From Alphaproteobacteria bacterium (GTDB lineage Bacteria; Pseudomonadota; Alphaproteobacteria; Caulobacterales; Aquidulcibacteraceae): a stretch of DNA of 46,421 bases. Numbering within the stretch: the stretch's first letter is position 1; each line of letters opens with the position of its first letter. Below, piece by piece: positions 41,793-46,421 of this stretch. The stretch spans positions 1-46,421 of the forward strand of contig JAPLOL010000092.1 in NCBI GenBank assembly GCA_026400735.1. Reading direction: 5' to 3'. The notes beneath the pieces were generated by a model that was not told the DNA's origin, did no database searches, and was given only the letters and a program-made list of their open reading frames with translations. Both the position numbers and the translations under genes were made by a program.

Positions 41793-43027
41793 ATCAGGAC
41801 ATCCAAACGCTGCAGACCGTTGAAGAACGGCAGCGTTCGCTTCTCCGGTCTCTCGTCCGGCCGCGCCAAGCGCAGGTGCGGGAAGCGCTGGAACAGCTTC
41901 ACCAACGCGGCCTGCGCTTCGATCCGCGCCAAAGGCGCACCGATGCAGATGTGCGATCCCCCGCCGAAGGCCACGTGTGGGCCTGGTTTGCGGGAGACGT
42001 CAAAGGCGTCGGGGTTTTCGAAGATGTCCGGATCGTGATTGGCGGAGCGAAGCAGCGAGATCACCGATTGTTTTCCCTTCACGGGGCAACCGCCAATTTC
42101 CATGTCGTGCGGCGTGACGCGCGCAGTAATGTCGACCGGCCCATCGAAACGCAAAATCTCCTCGACGACTGGAGCGACGATGCCGGGATCGGCCTTCAGC
42201 TTCGCCAACTCAGCAGGGTGCGTTAGCAGCGCGTAGACGCCGTTGCCGATGAGATCGCTGGTGGTGAGGTTGCCGCCGACGAGAAGCCCGATCAGATTTG
42301 AAATGATCTCACGGTCCTTCAGTTGCGCGCCTTCCGCCTGCAGCTTCACGACGTCGCTGATGAGATCGTCTTTCGGATTGGCGCGGCGGTCGGCGATTTG
42401 AGCTTCGAAATAGGCGCTGATCGCTTCGCCGGAACGCGAGAGGTACGCTTCCTGATCCGGTGTGCGGAAGGGGTTCAACACCTGGATGACGCCTTCGGAC
42501 CAGTCACGAAACTCGCTGCGGCGTTCGATGTCGACGCCAAGGATAGCGCCGATGACGTCGATCGGGAGCGGGATGGAAAAATCGCCGAGCACGTCAAAGC
42601 CGCCGCGCGGTTCGACGGCGTCGAGCTTTTCATCGATGATTTCATCGACGAGCGGTTTGCATTTGGCGGCGCGCGCATAAAGCGCCTTAGCGATGGGCGG
42701 GCGGACGCGTGAATGATGTGGCTCGTCCATGAGCAGGATCGAGTTGGAGCGCTTCTCGCCGGTCTCGGGATCAGCTTCAAAGCTTTCCATGAGGCGCTGA
42801 TTGAACGGACCTGGCGGATCGACCTTGTCCGGCCCGCGAAGCATAGTGCGATCGTTCAGTAACTCGCGCGCGAGCTTGTAGCGCGTGATGACGTGCGATC
42901 CGGCCATGTCGTCGCGATACACTGAGTGGCTTTGGCGCAGCTTGCGGTAGAGCGCATGCGGATCGTCGCGGAACGCCGGATTAAGCGGCGTGAGCTGCAG
43001 GATCGGGGGCGGTGGATCATCGGCCAT
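41789..43027 (-). CDS. cytochrome P450
   Basis: A 412-residue soluble bacterial P450. The haem-binding loop FGGGSHICIG carries Cys361; EEILRF is the ExxR motif of helix K. In helix I the oxygen-activating AGxD/ETT is GGNLTT, so the acidic residue is replaced by Leu while the Thr pair is retained. The class resembles P450s of sphingomonads and Caulobacterales. No ferredoxin or reductase is adjacent, so electron partners lie elsewhere. It is convergent with the TIR gene (4-bp overlap). Confidence 0.93.
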   Translation of the reverse strand: MADDPPPPILQLTPLNPAFRDDPHALYRKLRQSHSVYRDDMAGSHVITRYKLARELLNDRTMLRGPDKVDPPGPFNQRLMESFEADPETGEKRSNSILLMDEPHHSRVRPPIAKALYARAAKCKPLVDEIIDEKLDAVEPRGGFDVLGDFSIPLPIDVIGAILGVDIERRSEFRDWSEGVIQVLNPFRTPDQEAYLSRSGEAISAYFEAQIADRRANPKDDLISDVVKLQAEGAQLKDREIISNLIGLLVGGNLTTSDLIGNGVYALLTHPAELAKLKADPGIVAPVVEEILRFDGPVDITARVTPHDMEIGGCPVKGKQSVISLLRSANHDPDIFENPDAFDVSRKPGPHVAFGGGSHICIGAPLARIEAQAALVKLFQRFPHLRLARPDERPEKRTLPFFNGLQRLDVLI

Positions 43028-43075
43028 TCAAGAACCCTGCGCCTCGCATGCTCGGCTCGCAAGCTGACGCGAACG

Positions 43076-43546
43076 TCAGGCGCGCTTTTCCTCAAGCATC
43101 TTTGTAAGCCGATCCACTGCCGCGGTCAGCTGTGCGATTTCCTGCTCGCGTAACAGATCGATCTTCTCGTGCAGCGTCTCGATTTCTAGCTCGGCTTTAC
43201 AGTTGATGTCGTAGTCCTCGATGCTGCGCCGGCGGTCGATCTCAGCCTGCCGGTTTTGGCTCATCATGATCACAGGTGCGGTATAGGCCGCCTGAAACGA
43301 AAGCAGCAGATTGAGTAAGATGAACGGGTAGGGATCTACGCGAGCCGAACTCACTGCATTGAACGCGATCCATGAAAACAGTAGCGCGCTCTGGATGAGG
43401 ATAAATCGCCAGGACCCCACGACATTGGCCACGGTGTCCGCCGCGCGTTCGGCGAAGCCCTTGGGCGCCAAGATGTCCGGCGGCGTTGGGCGCTCCCGTG
43501 CGCGCTCGCGCAATTGATCAAGCAGGTCCTGTGCGGTGTCGGTCAT
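43076..43546 (-). CDS. DUF1003 domain-containing membrane protein
   Basis: A 156-residue protein. Two membrane segments (about 45-63 and 75-92) contain the DUF1003 signature: GSWRFILIQSALLFSWIAFN, then DPYPFILLNLLLSFQAAYTAPVIMMSQNRQ. A coiled-coil-like charged helix (113-154) follows. Function unknown. It stands 48 bp upstream of P450 and may share its transcript. Confidence 0.92.
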   Translation of the reverse strand: MTDTAQDLLDQLRERARERPTPPDILAPKGFAERAADTVANVVGSWRFILIQSALLFSWIAFNAVSSARVDPYPFILLNLLLSFQAAYTAPVIMMSQNRQAEIDRRRSIEDYDINCKAELEIETLHEKIDLLREQEIAQLTAAVDRLTKMLEEKRA

Positions 43547-43575
43547 GGATGCGCTCCGGCAAACAAGCAGTGAGC

Positions 43576-44211
43576 TTAATCCGCAATACGGTCAAACAGT
43601 GCATTGAAACTGGCTACCGCTGCAGCTGGGCCATCTGGATGTGTCCAAACGCCTGCTGACGCCGCGATGAAATCCGCTCCAGCGCGCACCAAAGGCTCGG
43701 CGTTCTCGGTGGTGATGCCGCCAATCGCGACGCATGGCGTTTCCATCGTTTCTTGCCAGATGGCGAGAAGCTCTGGATCGGCCCAGTGCGATGGATCTTT
43801 AGTGCTGGTTGGGTGGAATGCGCCGAAAGCTACGTAGTCAGCGCCGGCTTCCGCAGCTGCGTAGGCGAGGTCGCGAGAGTCGTGACAGGTGACGCCGACG
43901 ATGCGGTCCTTGCCCATGAGACGGCGCGCTTCGGCGTAGCTTGCATCACTCTGACCGACATGGACGCCGTCAGCGTCCAGTCGTGACGCAAGGTCAGGAC
44001 GATCGTTCAAGATGAAGGCCGCTTCGGCGGCGTGCACGACAGGCTTGAGTGCAGCGCCAATGCGCAAAATCTCAGCGTCCGGCTTATCCTTCAAACGCAA
44101 CTGCACACACGCGACGTCGCCGCCGCTCAGCGCATCTTCAAGCGCGCGCGAAAAGGCGTCCAGCGCGAACGTTGGCGGCGTGATCAGATAGAGGCGGGCT
44201 CGACGGCTCAT
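43576..44211 (-). CDS. thiE: thiamine phosphate synthase
   Basis: A 211-residue TIM-barrel enzyme that joins HMP-diphosphate and thiazole phosphate to thiamine phosphate. The motifs [42 protein letters not shown] and CVAIGGIT are all present. ATG 44211 is chosen because homology begins at [10 protein letters not shown]. No other thi gene and no TPP riboswitch are visible next to it. It could also be a ThiE-like paralogue (TenI), but the motifs favour ThiE. Confidence 0.9.
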   Translation of the reverse strand: MSRRARLYLITPPTFALDAFSRALEDALSGGDVACVQLRLKDKPDAEILRIGAALKPVVHAAEAAFILNDRPDLASRLDADGVHVGQSDASYAEARRLMGKDRIVGVTCHDSRDLAYAAAEAGADYVAFGAFHPTSTKDPSHWADPELLAIWQETMETPCVAIGGITTENAEPLVRAGADFIAASAGVWTHPDGPAAAVASFNALFDRIAD

Positions 44212-44260
44212 GTGTAGCCGTCCATACTGTTCAGCGCGGGACTGATCCAGGGGGAGACGG

Positions 44261-44899
44261 ATGAAACTGCAAGCTTTGGCGCTGGTAGGCGCCGTTTTCG
44301 CGTTGGCCGCGCTGGCGAGTTGCGAGACGATGAGCGCCGAAGAGTGCGCCACCGCTGACTGGCGCTCGCTTGGCTATGCTGATGCGGATCGCACCGGTGC
44401 TGGCAATCTGGCGAACCGCGCCGAGAGCTGCGCGGAAAAAGGCATCAGCGCAGACGCCCAAGCCTATCACCTCGGCTTTGAAGACGGCCTACGCGCTTTC
44501 TGTCAGCCGCCGCGTGGCTTTGATTTCGCGCGCCGCGGCGGGTCGTTCAACGGCTATTGCCCCGCCGACCTCGATCAGGATTTCCGCTACGCGTACGGCG
44601 ACGGCCGCCGCGTCTATGATTTGCAACAGAGCATCAGTGCGGCGCAGAGCGCTGTCGACACTGCCATCCGGCGTCGCAACGAGATCGATGACAACATTCG
44701 CGGGCAAGAAGGCTTGCTGCAAGCCGCCACGACCGATCCCGAGCGCAACCGCATTCGCGATGTGATCGAAGGCATGCGTCGCGAGCGGCGTGACGTGAAC
44801 GACGATCTCCGCGTCGCGCAAGAGCAAGTGCCGCGTCTGAACTATCAGATGAACGTGTTGCGCAGCGAACTGGGCGGCCGCTGGGGAGCGTCCTGGTAG
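44261..44899 (+). CDS. DUF2799 domain-containing lipoprotein
   Basis: A 212-residue predicted lipoprotein with lipobox LASC (Cys21). The DUF2799 domain (about 28-125) shows [30 protein letters not shown] and [13 protein letters not shown] long C-terminal coiled-coil (about 125-205), rich in Gln, Arg and Glu, follows. The family is widespread in the proteobacterial envelope, without a known function. It is divergent from thiE by 49 bp. Confidence 0.9.
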   Translation: MKLQALALVGAVFALAALASCETMSAEECATADWRSLGYADADRTGAGNLANRAESCAEKGISADAQAYHLGFEDGLRAFCQPPRGFDFARRGGSFNGYCPADLDQDFRYAYGDGRRVYDLQQSISAAQSAVDTAIRRRNEIDDNIRGQEGLLQAATTDPERNRIRDVIEGMRRERRDVNDDLRVAQEQVPRLNYQMNVLRSELGGRWGASW

Positions 44900-44903
44900 T
44901 TCG

Positions 44904-45623
44904 CTAGTTCGAGGCTTTGCGGCCGAAGGAGCCGGCAATTGCGGGGCGCATAGGAGCCGCTTGCGATGCCGACATTGTGCGGACCGGCGTTTGTTGTGTT
45001 GGCGCCTGCGTTTGCTTCTCGCGCGCGGCGATGGCGCGCTCGATAGCGCTTTCGGCACTGGTCATGCCCATGCCCGGAATTGGCTTTGCGGTTTTGCTCG
45101 GTGTGCCAGGAATCGGACTGCCTGAGGGAGAGCCGCTGCCACCTCCCGGTGGCGGGCCATACTTGTTCGCGCCCTCTTTGCCCGGCATGCAGCCGAGATC
45201 GACGAGCATGAAAATGTTGACCGCCTGCGTGACCAGCATCCACACGCCGACAGACGCTACAGCTTGCTCTGGCGTTTGACCGCCCGCGAGCGACGTAACG
45301 ATCGTGGTCGTGATCATCATCGCCGGCAGCATCGGCAGCATGGTCCACAATCCGCTGCGTCCGCGGTCGTGAAAGCGCTTTGTCTGCAGGGCCAAGCCAA
45401 CCCAGCACATTAGGAAGAGTGGAGGGCCAATGACGAGGCCCATCACCGATACGAGGTGCAAGAACCCTGCGGGCGTCTTTGCAATATCTTCTGTCGGTAT
45501 GAACATCACACCGAGCACGAACATGAGCAGGATGCCGGCAAAGCCCGCACCAAGATTGCCGTACCAAAATTGAGCGCGGTTGATGCGCCCTTTGAATCCG
45601 AAAAGCAGAGAAACCAAATTCAC
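44904..45623 (-). CDS. DUF805 domain-containing membrane protein with Pro/Gly-rich tail
   Basis: A 239-residue protein. The DUF805 domain (about 1-150) begins LFGFKGRINRAQFWYG and has four to five membrane segments, with LQTKRFHDRGRSGLW between them. GCMPGKEGANKYGPPP is the typical domain end. A 75-residue tail follows that is Pro, Gly, Ser and Gln-rich, with an Ala/Glu helix near SAESAIERAIAAREKQ. GTG 45623 is chosen because family members start at this point; a TTG at 45641 is possible. Confidence 0.9.
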   Translation of the reverse strand: MNLVSLLFGFKGRINRAQFWYGNLGAGFAGILLMFVLGVMFIPTEDIAKTPAGFLHLVSVMGLVIGPPLFLMCWVGLALQTKRFHDRGRSGLWTMLPMLPAMMITTTIVTSLAGGQTPEQAVASVGVWMLVTQAVNIFMLVDLGCMPGKEGANKYGPPPGGGSGSPSGSPIPGTPSKTAKPIPGMGMTSAESAIERAIAAREKQTQAPTQQTPVRTMSASQAAPMRPAIAGSFGRKASN

Positions 45624-45744
45624 GAGCCGCCGCTCCCGCAATTTCGAGAGACGGTAGCCCGAGAGGGATTAATATCGCGGATAGATTTGGATTATTCGTA
45701 GTTAAGCGCAGGCAGTCTTCTGTTTACGCTGTTGTACAAAGTGA

Positions 45745-45774
45745 AACGGCCCCGCTTCGAGGAGCGAGGCCGTT
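45745..45774 (-). terminator. probable terminator of the class I aldolase gene
   Basis: AACGGCC (45745-45751) pairs with GGCCGTT (45768-45774), and after one mismatch CGCT pairs with AGCG around a 6-nt loop. On the minus strand the stem is followed by a T-containing TTTCACTTT. It lies 22 bases past the stop of the aldolase gene. Confidence 0.65.
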
Positions 45775-45796
45775 CAACGTTTGTCGAGAAACGCGG

Positions 45797-46421
45797 TTAC
45801 GCCGCTTGTTGGCGCTCCAGCTTCTCGGTCCACTGGCCTTGCGACGCGAGGCCGTTCATTCGGGCGCGGTGCAGGAAGGCGCGTTGCGCGGCGGCGGTGT
45901 TTTCGCTCTTGCCGCTCCAGGCCTTTTGCGGCGCGGCTTGTAGTGCGCGGCCGTAAGAGAACGTCATCTTCCATGGGAAGCCGCCGATCTCGTTCATGCG
46001 CGAAAGGTGCGCGGTGGCGAGTTCGTCCGATTGGCCGCCCGAAAGATAGGCGATGCCCGGTACCGAGCTCGGCACCGTGGCTTTCAGCGCGGCGATGGTG
46101 CGCTCAGCGACTTCATCGACGCTGGCTTGGCGGACGCTGCCCTTGCCGGCGACGATCATGTTCGGCTTCAGCACGATGCCTTCGAGCGCGACGCGCTGTT
46201 CGGCGAGTTCGTTGAACGTCGTCTGCAGCATCCAGCGCGTGACTTCATCGCAGCGGGCCGCGTCGTGATTGCCATCCATGAGCACTTCCGGCTCGACGAT
46301 CGGCACGATCTGCTCTTGCTGGCAGATGCGCGCGTAGCGGGCGAGGGCGTGCGCGTTTGACTTGATGCAGGTCCAGGTCGGGATGCCGTCGGCGATATCG
46401 ATCACAGCGCGCCACTTCGCG
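45797..46421 (-). CDS. class I fructose-bisphosphate aldolase (partial, 5' end outside the window)
   Basis: The C-terminal 207 or so residues of a Schiff-base aldolase, which interconverts fructose 1,6-bisphosphate and triose phosphates in glycolysis and gluconeogenesis. The frame is open to the window edge (AKWRAVIDI at the border). The motifs PIVEPEVLMDG, GIVLKPNMIVAGK, with the Schiff-base Lys, and IAYLSGGQSDELA are diagnostic. The ending, RARMNGLASQGQW, is typical of the vertebrate-like bacterial class I enzymes. The N-terminus is missing because of the window boundary, not by mutation as far as can be seen. Confidence 0.93.
   Translation of the reverse strand, partial: AKWRAVIDIADGIPTWTCIKSNAHALARYARICQQEQIVPIVEPEVLMDGNHDAARCDEVTRWMLQTTFNELAEQRVALEGIVLKPNMIVAGKGSVRQASVDEVAERTIAALKATVPSSVPGIAYLSGGQSDELATAHLSRMNEIGGFPWKMTFSYGRALQAAPQKAWSGKSENTAAAQRAFLHRARMNGLASQGQWTEKLERQQAA

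Noticed and set aside
44212-44260. TPP riboswitch before thiE
   Set aside because: The gap to the divergent gene is only 49 bp, with no THI-box sequence.

Overview
The window is high-GC DNA (about 60-65 % by eye) from an alphaproteobacterium. The gene set suggests a Caulobacterales/Hyphomonadaceae-type organism: a large TonB-dependent receptor, many small lipoproteins, single-domain CheY-like regulators, a trmL-hemF pair divergent from a Rieske/cytochrome b/cytochrome c1 operon, a class I aldolase, and a MoxR cluster next to DUF1285, NUDIX and CCA genes. No rRNA, tRNA, CRISPR array, insertion sequence or phage module is visible. Family names come from motif recognition only, since no search could be run.

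Layout. 0-3.5 kb: two coupled unknown genes on the minus strand, then a valine-catabolism pair (3-hydroxyisobutyryl-CoA hydrolase and 3-hydroxyisobutyrate dehydrogenase) with a CHRD protein between them. 3.5-10 kb: receiver protein, TonB-dependent receptor, queC, a periplasmic protein, a poly-Asp/His lipoprotein, a second receiver protein and a pirin. 10-14.3 kb: three lipoproteins (two are tandem META-domain paralogues), a coupled MFS-SDR pair and a GNAT acetyltransferase. 14.3-21.3 kb: a tightly overlapping minus-strand operon, moxR, DUF1428, DUF58, BatA-like/DUF4159, VWA membrane protein. 21.5-27.3 kb: a mostly plus-strand run from DUF1285 to the CCA-adding enzyme, interrupted by unknown genes and bounded by two inverted copies of a 54-bp palindromic repeat. 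27.3-31.3 kb: acyltransferase, two membrane proteins, hemF and trmL. 31.4-34.4 kb: the cytochrome bc1 operon petABC, whose cytochrome b carries a large extra loop. 34.5-39 kb: CPBP protease, SleB-type hydrolase, lipoprotein plus membrane protein, ClpP-like protease. 39-46.4 kb: OPT transporter followed by a TIR-domain protein, then P450, DUF1003, thiE, DUF2799, DUF805 and the 3' part of a class I aldolase gene cut by the window end.

How the genes work together. The bc1 complex sits beside a haem-synthesis gene (hemF). The MoxR/VWA operon looks like an envelope chaperone system. HIBCH and MmsB catalyse two consecutive steps of valine breakdown. Short start/stop overlaps (ATGA, TTGA, GTGA, TGATG) show extensive translational coupling.

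The least ordinary items are: the cytochrome b loop insertion; the TIR protein with an unrecognised C-terminal domain in an apparent operon with OPT; the inverted palindromic repeats around the DUF1285-CCA segment; an apparent in-frame premature stop upstream of the NUDIX gene; and a strand-composition switch (C-rich to G-rich plus strand) between about 31 and 37 kb.
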